Positions 1 to 12,900 of a DNA stretch of 64,000 bases are shown here, piece by piece. Numbering within the stretch: the first letter of the stretch is position 1; each line of letters starts with the position of its first letter. Position numbers and translations under genes: made by a program. This DNA comes from Apostichopus japonicus (lineage: Eukaryota > Echinodermata > Holothuroidea > Aspidochirotida > Stichopodidae). The notes under the pieces were generated by a model that searched no databases, was not told where the DNA came from, and saw only the letters and a program-made list of their open reading frames with translations. The DNA lies in NCBI RefSeq assembly GCF_037975245.1, contig NC_092565.1:17773999-17837998 (forward strand), in the 5' to 3' direction.

Positions 1-715
1 ACAGGAACTATCCAATCGGATCAATATTGATGGCGATCAATAACGTTTCTAGTTTACAACCAAATCAATCGCTCTGATAATATCTCACGCACAAATAACA
101 AGCGATCTATCAAAAAATTAAAGTTGGAATTATGTTTTTTCCCTGTGTAGCTTTTAATGTAAAATTAAACCATCAAACGTTCATATTCCTAGCATCTAGG
201 CGCTAACCTGTGGTGTGCAATCAATTCGACGAACATGAATAGAACGTAGTGTGAGCAACGGTGATTGTTATGCATGACGTCACACACCGAGTGATTGTAT
301 CAGTGCAGTACACAAAGCAACCAGAGGTCAAAATAATCTCACTTGTTTAGAATGAGTCATTAACTTCCCGAAGAACATCTATTCTGGGAAATTCCCAATC
401 ATTTCCACTGTTCTGGAAGAAAAATTTGCAAGTTGGGCCTATTTACATTCTACATACAGTGTCATGGATATTTGCTACTCTTGAACCTTTTCCATGCAAA
501 TATATAGCATGGACTTATATTTGCCGGCAACGTTGGGGTCATTTCAGAGAAGTACCGTACCGGTAATCACCGAAGCAAGTTTTTTTAGTTCTGTGATGGC
601 ATGATGGGACTGCTTTGAAGGAACCTATATGGAATAATGAAGCAGTTTGAAAGCTATGGCCCAGGTCAGGTGTAAATTTATTTTTGACTGATGGAAGTAT
701 AGAACATTTTCTAAG
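1..715. other. Non-coding left edge
   Basis: No coding exon is supported here; the short open frames are AT-rich and lack family resemblance. A perfect palindromic CRE octamer (TGACGTCA) lies at 275-282. A promoter for a gene beyond the left edge cannot be excluded. Confidence 0.5.
275..282. promoter_or_regulatory. Palindromic CRE site
   Basis: Perfect TGACGTCA. It is one of five exact copies in the window (also 28113, 46854, 49024 and 63307). Binding by CREB/ATF proteins is known for this octamer in animals; function here is not shown because no start site is visible nearby. Confidence 0.3.
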
Positions 716-1113
716 CATATCCAAGTGAACCATTTTCGAGAAAGTGTACTGAATTAAAGTTGAACTGAAATTTGAATACTTTTGTATAACTTGCAGCAAA
801 TATTAAGGAAAACTGTAAAATATGATAATATTGACTAAACTTGAATTCAAAACGTGTGTCCAAGTCTTATCTTCAAAATTGGAATTACCACAATATGAGT
901 ATAGGCGTACAACACATATCCAAGTGAACCATTTTCGAGATAGGCTACTGAAAGTTGAACTGAAATTTGAATACTTTTGTATATAACTAATTGCAGCAAA
1001 TTTTTAGGAAAAACTGTAAAATATGTTAATATTGATTAAACTTGTATTCAAAACGTGTGTCCCATTCTTATCTTCAAATTGGAATTACCACAATATGAGT
1101 AGGCGTACAACAC
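716..1113. repeat. Two-copy tandem duplication, about 199-bp unit
   Basis: The block starting at 716 (CATATCCAAGTGAACC) recurs at 915 and both copies run to a shared end GGCGTACAACACAT. The second copy has small indels. The copies are directly adjacent and non-coding, so this looks like a local segmental duplication. Confidence 0.8.
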
Positions 1114-1509
1114 ATCACCCTGACATACACTCGGTATAAAACCTTTGAACCATATCAAGCCCAAGGTTAATTTGAAAGACAAATAAAGCAAAACAAAGCA
1201 TGTTGTTGTCATAGCCAGATGGGTGTGTTGCGACTATGAGACCTGTTGGCTTTATGTTCACTTTTGGTAAATACTGAGACAATTTCAAATTTCGAGTCAT
1301 GTGATGCTGTATATTCCCTCCAACCGGATATAAGCTGAAATACACAACTTAATTACTGCAATAATTTGTGAGTTTAAGTTACATGATTGTTTGACAACTA
1401 TAATGAGGTTCAAACTTAACTGTCTGACGGATGGGATGATAATTGAGACTGCACTATAATGTTACATATCGTTGTCACGGTAGCGATAAAGTGTCCTTCA
1501 TCCTTAACC

Positions 1510-1935
1510 CCAGTAGCCAGTGGCGGAGCGTCCATACAGTCAAAGGGGCGGATCCCCCCCCCCCCCCTGACGGACTCAAATGGACTGCTGGCGCCCTTTT
1601 CAGCTTTTTCAGCTTTTTACCACTTTTTACTTATTCGCGATTATTGACTTTTTTATTGCGCTCTTAAATACCTATTGACATTTGTCACATTTTGTTGGTG
1701 TAATTTTCTGACAAAATGGCGATGACACCTCTCTATTCTTCGTTTATCTGCAAATTAGCAAGGCCCAGAAAGGGTCATTTCCGGCGATCTAGGGAGTATC
1801 TTTACTCAAAAAGATTTTGTACGCTCCGCGCCAACCTGTGGTGGCGCTCCGCTTAGATAGTGTAGAAAGCGCGCTACAGACCATTCTCGCCCCCCCCCCC
1901 TGACCAATACCCCTAGCTCCTCCACTGCCAGTAGC
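1510..1935. mobile_element. hAT-like MITE with 8-bp target duplication
   Basis: The element runs 1518-1927 (410 bp). It starts CAGTGGCGGAGC and ends GCTCCTCCACTG, matching inverted repeats at 11 of 12 bases. It is flanked by perfect 8-bp duplications CCAGTAGC (1510-1517 and 1928-1935), the classic hAT footprint. No transposase is encoded, so it is non-autonomous. It contains C runs of 14 and 11 bases and the hairpin module GCGCCA-8 nt-TGGCGC at 1828-1847 that recurs in other elements of this window. Confidence 0.9.
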
Positions 1936-2866
1936 CTATATATTCCCTACACCTGTAACATGTTGTGATATCTTTATCGAACAATATACTGTAGGCTATG
2001 TGCCAGAAATCTGCCGGCCCGGCAGAATAAAGAAATGATAGTAATATGAAACTCCCTATGCGACAAGGTTATATATAGGTTACTCAGTTTTTTCAACTAT
2101 AAAGTATGTGTCACAGGCTGACATATAGTCTGTTTTAATATGACAATACTGAAATTAAGTTTTAGCTGTCAGCCGGCTCAAAGGTATTACATGTTCATAT
2201 TATAGTCTTCAATTATAGATAAGTCTTAACTTTGACTGAATTCTAGCTGTATATAATGATCAGGTTTGACAGGAAAGGACTCATTATATAATGACCAAAT
2301 TTAGGAAAGGGGAGTCAGAAAGCCTACCCGACAGAAATTAAGCAAAAATGTGTTTAACTGAAGTATAATAAATTTTGTAGTGAGGTTTTGGTCCCGTTCC
2401 GTGTATTATGCGGTGATATGATATTAAGGTTTTAATTGTCATCGTTAGTAGGCCTATAACCTTTAGTCAAGTCTCTTTTCAAACTTAAGGGCAAATTTAA
2501 AAACAAAAAGTGAAAAATTCCATTTACTAGATCTTTCTGCAGGCAAGAGATTAAATAAATTATAGGTTAAGATCCTGAAAATAGCATAATATAAAGTTTG
2601 AAACATACGGAGAATGAAATATCTTGGTGAACAGGTTACTTTAGGATGGGTATAACATGCCATCAGAAATCTAACGTATAGGCCTACCTCAGACCACCAG
2701 AAATATACCATCAGCTTGCAATCAGAAAAACGATGCCATCAAAACACTGCCATCACCGAGAAATTGTAATATTGTACATCATGAAGCAAAGTTTTCGACA
2801 GAATTTGACAAAACAAATTTCAGTTTCGGAATGTTCAATCACGTACATTATGTTTGTCATACAATA
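1936..2866. other. Intergenic, no gene seen
   Basis: AT-rich sequence with no supported exon. It holds two exact TAGGCCTA octamers (2449 and 2679). Confidence 0.5.
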
Positions 2867-3443
2867 TCAAAACTCATGGGCGCAGATCCTGGTGGGGACA
2901 GCGGGACGCGTCCCCACCAACTTTTTCAGTGGTGGGGACATGATATACCGTGTCCCCACCAATTTGTCTTGACCAAACGCTGGATTTCAAATTCCCCTGT
3001 ATTAAACTTCGGCGCAGTTTGATCCAGCATTGTGCAAATGACATGCAGCAGTTCTCATTATATTTATCCACAGTTGTTAAATATAGGACGGAAATCGCAT
3101 TTGCGGCAGTCTATAATTGTTTTTCTGGGAGAGGACCCAAGAACCATCGTATACAAAAGTCTACTTGGATTATTTGTCCCCTGATTTATTTTATTCTGCA
3201 GACGCCCATGTTTTTCCCCAAACTAAATTTCTAAGCCATGAGATCTAAAACTCAAGGGGGTTTGGGAGCATCATTGGATCTGGGAAGTGTTATTTCCGGC
3301 GATCTGCAGTGGGAGGTATATTTGCCCAAAAAAATATTGTACGCTACGCGCGAACCCATGGTCGCGCTCCACTTAGATAGTATCAGAGAACAGACACGCG
3401 TCCCCACCATTATCCAAGACTGATCTGCGCCCATGTCCAAACT
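2867..3443. mobile_element. hAT-like MITE with nested inverted repeats
   Basis: The element runs 2875-3435 (561 bp). It begins CATGGGCGCAGATC and ends GATCTGCGCCCATG, a perfect 14-bp inverted repeat. The flanks TCAAAACT and TCCAAACT match at 7 of 8 bases, as expected for an aged 8-bp target duplication. Inside are opposed GGTGGGGAC/GTCCCCACC blocks near 2895-2965 and a variant hairpin module at 3348-3367 in which one stem pair is exchanged (GCGCGA-8 nt-TCGCGC). There is no transposase frame. Confidence 0.85.
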
Positions 3444-6400
3444 ATACGTTATTTTACATTTCGAGCGTTCGTATATTTATATAAAACATACGGAAAAAAT
3501 TCCCCTCAAGATCACACGCTGTGTCGCGTACTTAAAGGTGCACGTCAAATGTTAACCATCGCGTTCACTGTGACAATTGTCATGTGGTTCTTCTGTGACT
3601 GAGTTGCAGAACCTTTCTTCTGACAGGCCCTAACTTAGCCTTAGTCCTATACTGCTCAGTAAGAAATGAATAATTACCACAAAAGAATCGTTTAATAGGT
3701 TATAGTTACACGAACAATGATCATAATGATGTTATTATACCGGACAAGACCTTTACTAACAATTTTACAATAGGCTATAGCCTAGACTTGAATGCCAGCA
3801 TTTCTTTGACAGGTTTGATATATATCACTTGCATTTTATTATTTACTGTATGAATTGTGATAAACAATTCACATGTTTTGTCTTTCTTCTTCTCTGGGGG
3901 GGGGGGGGGTGGGGTGGGCAGGTGGCGGGGTAAATATGAAAGGGATCACAATTACTATTATTAACATCAATTTGGGCCATACCGTAGTAGACCTATATAT
4001 CAAATTATATGATTTACACGCTTAAATTATTTCCCTCTTAAAAACCTATATAGTTTGATCATGTTGAATACATGTGTTCCATATACATAAATCCTGTAAC
4101 CTTATAACATACAGGAAGATAAATGAACTTAATACGGGCGCGCCAGGGATATGTTTCCGCCCCTTTACGCACCGGCTCACGGTGCTGCATGGATCATCCT
4201 GTCGGGAAGGTTTAGATTTATAGCTAAAAGATCGACAGCCAATTAAACCCATATTAGTTTCGTATACCTCATCACATAATCATGGAAATATCGTAGAAGA
4301 TATTAAACAATCTGATTGGTTAATACACATGCATGACATACCTTTATTAAAACACTTTTAAGATTGCTGGATTTCTTCTATTGGGGAGTATAATTAGGTC
4401 CCAAAGGTTGCCGACGGTTTCCATACCCCACCCCTCACCGTCCGAGTCCCACCGACTCATTTTTGGAAGTGCCATACGTCACTGCTCAAAAGTGCAGCAT
4501 ACTGTTGTACGATAAGACTAAATGGGCTTCTCTGTTGAACCCTATACCGTATAAGAGTGATAAATATAGCCACATACTCTTAACATGCTATATAAAACAC
4601 TATAACAATTGAAAAAGGCTTTAAAAATACTTTCCGTGACTGAGTTTCATACCTCCCAAGCCTTTTATGCGAAACGTATAGACATCATATCTTTGAGATA
4701 TCTCAGCGTAGATAAGTAGTTCAGCATTGATAGCATTGGTGAGCATTTCCGGATTGACACTGTGTTAATTCGGCGCCGAAAGAAAATTTAATGACGATAG
4801 TAGAAACTAAAATGTAAAGGAAATGCTCTGACAGGGGGAAGCAATTACTCCCGATCAGAGAAAAATATGTATTGAAGATATAAATACTCAAATGTAATTG
4901 TTTTGAACCAGCATACAGGTTTTAAAATATCACAGAGTTATTGCTCCCAAAATGCTGATATATTTTAAGTATCCTTCCTATCTATGATTATGATAATAAA
5001 AATGTTATGTTCTCGAGCTGTCTTAGAGAAATCACTCCAGTACACTGTATATTAAAAGGAAAAAGAGAGAAAAGCAAAAATGAGTCTTTACAAGTAAATA
5101 TGATCACATACTTGATCAATGAATATGCAAATTAAACTTGTGTGTGATACACCTTTGAAAAAAGTGTGCAGTGGACCAAAGGAGCAAGGAGGGGGAAGGG
5201 GCGTTAGCGAGCTCTCTTTCTAAATTCCGAATTTCATCGTTTTAATAAAGGTACGGTGGACACAAAAACAGAGACTGTTAGAAAGTTACCCATCATATTT
5301 TCTTCTCGAAACATTTCGTTACCCGTTAAGAAGGTATCTGTTGCCATCGTCGATATATAAAATATTTCTTATGTTTCATCAACACACTACATCATCATTA
5401 CGAGATCGTAGCTTGATTTCAAGTTTATATTTATATCAGTGACTAATGGATAATCGCCACGGATGAACCACATATTCAACTTCTTTTGAATCGAAACACA
5501 GACAATGTGATCCCTTCAGTTAACAAAAACAACGTTCCTCTTGCATATAACCTCTCGAAAACAACTCTGAGGAGTCTGCGATTAAGAAACTGCAGCTTAA
5601 ATTTACTGATTTCCCAGTTTGTAACAATTAACCTTTTGAGATGACGCACTCATTTAATGTACTCCTTATCGATATCTAAATCAGTTTAGTTGCTGGGAAA
5701 TTTCTCTGAGCAAACAATCAGATTTCGAACAAAGGTGCTGTTATAATAAACTACCCTGTAAGTAATGAAGGACAAGGATGCGGTATTTGCACAAAGCTTA
5801 ACTTCGACGTTACCTGCGGTTGAGTCAAAATGTAAGATATAAATGTCAGATATTAAGTGGCGGTTTTGTATAAGAAAATAAAAGATAATACTCGATACCC
5901 CATACACCGGAGTCGATACAAATGGGACCACTCTCCTTCATAAACTCCCGGATCAGCTACTATACATGTGCAGCGCGCCTGCGAGGGTCACGGCTATATA
6001 GACACGACCCTGGCGTGTGTTCTATCAGGGCGCCCTCATTTTCCTAGGCATTTGTTTTCGTTTTGTCATGAAAGTATTTGAGGGCTGAGGAGCCGTTGGT
6101 CGGCGTTCGTGCGTAACTACCACTCCTATATAAGACATGAAGCTCGTTGCCCTCTTCGAATTGGAAACAGCAGTGTTATGTTCGTATGACCGTATAATGC
6201 ACAGACTAAACTGATACTGAAACAATTTAAAAGTGCTGATATTTTGACAAAGAATATCCGGGGGAGGGGGAGGGGGGTTGGTGTGGAGACAAGCCTGATC
6301 GAGATGTACTGCAATGTACAGCTCCTGCAGGTTAGCAAAATGATAACAATAGCAGAATAGTATAGGGAATACAGTGGGAGTAAAGAATACAATCATTTTT

Positions 6401-6510
6401 CAGATTGGAGGGATAAACAACCACAATGCAAAAATGCATTGTAATTTCGATGATGTAACATGAACAGTTTTCTTCATGAATCTGAAGTAATGTTTAGTGA
6501 GGGTGTATAT
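3444..6510. other. Intergenic, no gene seen
   Basis: About 3 kb without a convincing exon on either strand. It contains a 14-base G run at 3896-3909 within a wider G-rich stretch to about 3931, and otherwise unique AT-rich sequence. Short open frames here have no recognisable domain. Confidence 0.5.
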
Positions 6511-7220
6511 GTTTACAAGGGTTTCACGATTTGACCTCTGATGACCCCAATTGACCTTTGTCCTCCACAAAAAACAATAGGCTTCTTTTACAAAATGTGG
6601 TACTCCAACACACCAAATATGAGGTCTGCCCACGATTCCCTTCTTGAGATATCATGTTTACGAGGTTTTCACAATTTGACCCTTGGTGACCCCAAATGAC
6701 CTTTGACCTCCACCAAGAACAATAGACTTTTTGTATTCAATGTAGTATTTCTACACACTCTGCCCATGCTACCCATCTTGAGATATCGTGTTTACAAGTT
6801 TTCACAATTTGACCCCTGGTGACCCCAAATTACATTTGACTTCGACCAAAAACAATATGCATCTTTTACTCAATGTGGTCCTTCAACACACTAAATATGT
6901 GGTCCTCCCAAGCTTTCCTTCTTGAGATATCTTGTTTTCACAATTTGACCCCTGGTGACCCCAGATGACCTTTGACCTCCAATAAAAACAATAGGCTTCT
7001 TGCACGTATTGTGGTACTTCTACACAATAACTATAAAGTTGGTCCGACCTTCGCTTCTTGAGATTTCGTGTTTACAAGGTTTCCACAGTTTGACCCTTGG
7101 TGACCCCAAATTACCTTTGACCTCACCAAAAACAATAGGCTTCTAGTACTCAATTTGGTACTTTTACACACCAAATATGAAATTGGTCTGACCTTTCCTT
7201 CTTGAGATATCGTGTTTATA
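6511..7220. repeat. Tandem array of about 140-bp units carrying DR1-like sites
   Basis: Five units start at about 6511, 6656, 6790, 6934 and 7070, with a partial sixth at 7213, giving spacings of 134-145 bp. Each unit opens with GTTTACAAGG-like sequence and closes with CTTGAGATATCGT. The middle of each unit holds a TGACCTTTGACCT-like block, exact at 6697-6709 and 6966-6978. Its reverse complement is two AGGTCA half-sites one base apart. The units are diverged, so the array is not recent. Confidence 0.9.
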
Positions 7221-9705
7221 AGCTGGGCATCACAAAGGCACTCACACACATACGCAATCATGGATGCAAAGGTTACATTTGTCATCGAAACCAAAAATAG
7301 AGAACTAGTGCCAGCCAGAGTTAAGGGAAAACTGATTTCACTGACAGGCTGCCCCAGCCCTGGCAAAACCACCCTCCCAGGAGAAAATATGATACACCAT
7401 ATAGGCCTATGTGGAACCTTCTACATGGACTCTGTGATGTTGCATTTGCACAAGCAGTCACTGTGATTGCCAAGCATTCTAGATGTAGGCTTTCAAGTTA
7501 AGAATTTAACACCCCGAAATGAGTTAGGTACACAAAGAAAAACAGAAAATCAGTCGGGAGGGATGGGTGGGTGTAGACGGGAAGTGGGATGTTTAACTCC
7601 CTTCTCCAAGAGAACTACTTAAATATCGAAGCGAACCCTCCTCAACCATGCTAGGAATACCTTGACTGGAAATATAAGTTCAAACACTCAGGATTTTACG
7701 AAACAGTTGAGGGATTTTCAATCACTGAAATGTCATTTAAGTTTTAGCTTGAACTCTAATGATGCTAACAATTTGAGAAGAAGCTTTGGTTTGGAGATGT
7801 CATTTGTGAAATAGTTCAAAACTTTAAGGGCAAGTAGTAAATCCTAATCATCAACAAATGTGAGACATGCTCAGAGAATAGTCTAGTGTCTGCAGAAATA
7901 TACATCATGTTATTTTATTTCAAAACAATACCGATGAACTTTTTGAATCAGTTGTGTAGCAACTTTAAGTTGGTGATTTTGCTGTGGAAGGGTGAGGTAA
8001 AGTAGACACTGTTATACAAAAGGAATTAATTTGGTTGTGTTTTGGGTTAGAAACATTTACTTCTGTTTTTATGTTTTGGTGCACCATTACAACCACATTA
8101 ACTTTGATGCAACGAAAATCCTCTTTTCATTAAATATTTAAAAAAAATTTCAGTTGATAGAGGATAGATGATGTCAGTGAATAGGAAATACATTGGATTA
8201 GTAAAAAGTACAAACAAATACTAAATCAAATTGATGGATCCATCTTCTTTTTAATTCTCTCTTGTTACAGATATAACAATGACTTCACTCATCAATAATT
8301 TTACTGGCATTAGCGGAAAAAAAGAAGAAAAGACAATTTGGAATAGTTCTCAAAATGATAGGTCCTGTGAAAAGTAAACTTTTAGTGGTTGCATAACATT
8401 GTGTGATATCATTTAAATATCTTAAACTAGCCTCCCTTACATTCAAAAATATAATATGAGTATTGCACATAAAAACAGAATTGGTTCCTTCAAGTCTCAA
8501 GTCCGCTAAATACAGCTTGCGGGTGAGATGATATGGACCGGCTGCAATGCAATTAAAGTACAAACTATGAATCTGTACATCAGAAGCTTTGAAACGAGCA
8601 AAACATTTGGCTGGAGCAGGAATGAAAGCAGCATCAGAAGACCTTTACTCTACTGTCCGAGCATTGAAAGTTGTGTACACTGGCATTCAACGATTGACTA
8701 TATATCTAACAATAACCTGTGTTGATTAAGGCAAAAATAACAGTCAGATATGGCTAAACTCTATTAACTTGTCAATTCCACCCGAGAAGCTTATTTTCTG
8801 GACAACGCAGTAGACCAATCAAAAAGTCTGATAATGAATCAAACGGCTAAAACTTCTACAATAGTCATGTTTGAAACAGTTACAATTTAAGTAGCTTTCA
8901 TGTAAACCATATTGGTAACACCCATGACCTTTAAAATCACATGACACCATAGAACCATACATGTGATTGTTGGTTGAATTATTGAGTTGAATCGTCTAGA
9001 CGTAACTCCACCTACAAGCCCTATTTACATTAGGCCGCAGCACGATGTTGAACTCTGTACTGGGTGTTATATGTGTCATGTAGACAAGGAGGAAGGACCA
9101 GACCCTGTGCTTGGTGTTTTAACTTGAATGTCAACGCAGCTTTTAGTTGACCAGCGGTAGCCATAACCTTTGTGGTTGTTCGCTACGCATGTAATTTGAC
9201 ACTATAGTAGAAGGCTTTAGTAGCATCGCTGTACATCACACAGCGTATAGTTTCGCTTAAAAAAACCTCACCTTCCTGGTCAGTGTTCATGAACTCTGGA
9301 TCAGATACCAAGCAATACACACCGAGCGAGGGGGTCAAATCCGTAATGTCAACCCAGGAACAGTGAGGTCAGGTTATGCAGTTAACTACACAGAGAGATG
9401 CCTTAACTTTCTACTTACTCCCTCCAATATAAAGGAAATGGTTTAACATTTGTGAAATAAAACAACACTGACCAGCAGAGAATATTTCATGACCTCTTTT
9501 CCCCATCGCACTTACCAAATTCATCCCAATATAACACTTCAATCTTCATGACACTAATAAAGTGTTTGTGTTATAACTCCAATCTCATAAATAACATTTT
9601 TCTAAACTTCTTGTCACCACAAAACTAAGTGACCCAGTTAAGTACAGCCTAAAACCAAGTATACCTAAGCACAGTACATCACCATCCTGTTGCCTGGATA
9701 CCAAA
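7221..9705. other. Intergenic; probable 3' flank of the minus-strand gene
   Basis: No exon is supported. The right part lies downstream of the stop codon of the minus-strand coiled-coil gene and should contain its 3' untranslated region. I could not fix a polyadenylation site. One TAGGCCTA octamer is at 7402. Confidence 0.45.
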
Positions 9706-9902
9706 TCATTTTTGCTTGCTCTTCCGGTCTTTCCCGGTAAGCATCTTATTGATGTAAGCCTCTTGCTGGATTCTGATGTTGACTTCATCGATTTGTTTTC
9801 GGTGGTTTTGTTTCTGCTTTGAGATTCTCTTCTTCAAGTCCTGAATTTTGGTTTGATTCAGATGGACGAGGTTCTCTTTCTGTTGCTTCTCATAAGCGAT
9901 CA
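9706..9902 (-). CDS. Coiled-coil gene exon 5 and stop (residues 135-199)
   Basis: 197 nt after acceptor TTTTACAG, ending in TGA at 9708-9706. It encodes a lysine/glutamine-rich helix with EVNIRIQQEAYINKMLTGK near the end and a basic tail. Confidence 0.78.
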
Positions 9903-12900
9903 CTGTAAAAGGGAGCATAAGATATAAGCCTTCAAACATCTCAACAATTATTTTTCAAAATATCAGGGCATAACTTATCTGATATTGCAGAGCAAAATGC
10001 TATGCAATGTGGGCAACTTGCTATACAAGTGTAAAGATGTATATCAGTTTTCTTACACAAACACAAAGCAAAATATTTTGTAAGAGACTTCAGAGCTTTC
10101 AAGACTAAATTTTTCATTGCATATAATTTACTTCAAAAATAACACTCTATTATAAACGCTAGCAAATTTCAAGGAAAATCATCAGTCAATTACATTGTGT
10201 TTGAGGGGGAATGAATTACTTGAAAGCATTTCCAAAGAAATACATCACTAAACACTTCAGAAAGATGCAAGATAAGGTATCAAGCAATATGCTAGACATA
10301 CTAAAATTGGGATAAACAGTAACCTTCTTTGAAGATAATATATATCTCAAACCATTCTAGAGATACAGAAGACTTCATTTATTTATAAATTGATTAATTA
10401 ACTGTTATGTAGCACTTACTGCTGAACTGCGACTCAATTTCAGATTTGTGGGCTGATTCACTCTGGGCTTCTGCCTTCATTCTTTCTAAGCTGTTGTATT
10501 GATATAAAAGAGAAAAAGAAAGGAAAACAGAACCGTTGACAAACTTTTCCACAGATTTTGTTCTTCCACATGAAGAAACCACCCAATGTACCTGATTACT
10601 CATCCTCTTAAGGCGGAAATACCCTTTTAAAGCGACTTTTTGAGTTTGGTTGACTTTTAATATGAAAGCGGCTGAGCATTACTTATTGATTGCTAGCTAA
10701 GATTGATTACCAAGGCATCCTCTTGAACTTTGTCATGAACTGGACAAAAGTAAGAAGTCCATTTTGTCTATTGGACACTTGTTTTGGAAGTCCTAATCAA
10801 ATGCAAGAAGCAAATCTTTATTTTTCCAAATTTTTCACCATTTGAAATGAAACGTGCGCATCAATTAAAATTAGCTGCGGTTTCACAGGCTTGCTAGAGA
10901 ACACAACATCTGAAAATTAAACAATTTGATATTAACAGAAACTACCCAAGATCTAAGACACGTCCCAGGAGTTTTGTTATTAACAGAGCCTTCCCAAGAT
11001 CTTAGACACGTCCCAGGAGTTTGTGATTAACAAAGACTTTATAAGATTTTAGACACGTCCCAGGAGCTTTGTAGTTAACAGAGACTTTATAAGATCTTAG
11101 ACATGTCCCAGGATTTTCGTAATGAACAGAGACTTCACAAGATCTTAGACACGTCCCAGGAGTTTGGGATTAACAAAGACTTTATAAGATCTTAGACACG
11201 TCCCAGGAGCTTTGTAGTTAACAGAGACTTTATAAGATCTTAGACATGTCCCAGGAGTTTTGTAATTAACAGAGACTTCCCAAGATCTTAGACACTTCCC
11301 AGGAGTTTTGTAGTGGACGGAGACTTACCACTCTTCATATCTTTTCCTCTCTCTTTCCATTTGTGCTTTCAAGATGTCAACTTCTCCTTCTGCAAACTCT
11401 CTTCTCAGTCTCTCAGCTTGTAAGTGAGACTGTGTCTCTAGGTGATGATTTTTTTCCCTCTGAAAGAAAAAGTTATTGTTTCCAACATTACAAAGATTGT
11501 GTGGCACAACAAATTAAATTTTGCCATGTTGTTTTTTTATTTGTCAAAAACGTACAGTATCACTTGAAATTGGTGACACATGCCAGGCCTGTACCTTGAA
11601 GTCCACAACATCACCAGGCTTTGCAAAATTTTTGTCAAGACTCAAAATTAATTTTGAATGATTGCATATATACTTACATTATATATATAAAAAGATGCAC
11701 ATCACTGCAGTCACATGTAAGAAAAAGCATCTAAAATTTGTGAAACGGCCACCTTACTCCTTACAGAGTATGGCTGGGCATGTTTCTTAATATTATAAAG
11801 CCCAGTTAACTCAACACTCTTGGATGCAATTTTATTTAAAAGCTTTATGATAATTCTATATACCAGAGAATAGATGATACATTAGAATATGCCAAATGGT
11901 CCCCTTGTGAACCATAGTTCATCCAATATGCCTATGACCCATGGGCCTTTTGTTATAGAAAGTACTGTCTGGTCTTGGAAACCAGACTAGTCATGGCTTC
12001 TAATATCAAATGAAGTCAGATCATGCTACTGTATAGAAAAGAAATTGGAAAGAATCATGAACTCTGAATGATACATCTTGCCATTGCCAATGCAGTAAAA
12101 AGATGCTTTGTGAATTTTAGGATATAAAGTGTAACCTCTGTACCCAGACTTATGCTGTCTTTTGTTCCGTAACATCTCCTTCTAACACACAAAATACTAA
12201 GATCTGTATGTCCCATTAATGCCACAAAAAAAAAACATTTTAAAGGCTGATTCTAATGAAGATACGGTATGATCACTTAATGCATTTGTATCAAATATGA
12301 AATTTCTACTTGCAAACGTTTATAACATCCAGGATACGATTCATCTGGTTATTGCATTGCAATATGGTCAAATTTTATAAGAGTTTTTATACACAGGTAC
12401 CATTGTATACAAGAAAAGAAACCATTTAACTTATATAAGCCACAAAGCCATTAAAGTTGCTACAAAAGATTCGGACACTAAACAATGCCCTGGATGTCAG
12501 GGCAGAAAGAACAGCAACGAAATTATTACCACAACTGCTAAGTAATCGCATTGACACTGGCAGGGATAATGATAATAATGCCAAAGACATTGATATGATT
12601 GCAACTAGCTTTTCTTTCTTTCAATACAAAGACATTAATTACTTACCTCAAGCTCTTCAAAAAGTAAGTCATACATTTCCTGTTTGACACTTGTCTCAGA
12701 GTCAGACTGAGCCTGTGTGTGACTCTGATGGAGAGAAGAAAATTATCCAAGAGTTTAGCACAAATTTCATACTTCATAGACACAACTTCAATGGTAACCA
12801 CCATAGAACGTTGTCTCAACGGCAACATTTAAAGTATTACAAAGTAGTGGCGTTGCTGTGATATGAGGTTTCTCTGCAATTAGTATAACATTGATACTGT

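Noticed and set aside
7031-7466. Open frames of 84 and 113 codons on opposite strands
   Set aside because: They overlap the about 140-bp repeat array and its edge, overlap each other, and lack any domain.
10931-11328. Possible CRISPR array
   Set aside because: The 48-bp units are contiguous with no unique spacers, and the host is a eukaryote; it is an ordinary tandem repeat.
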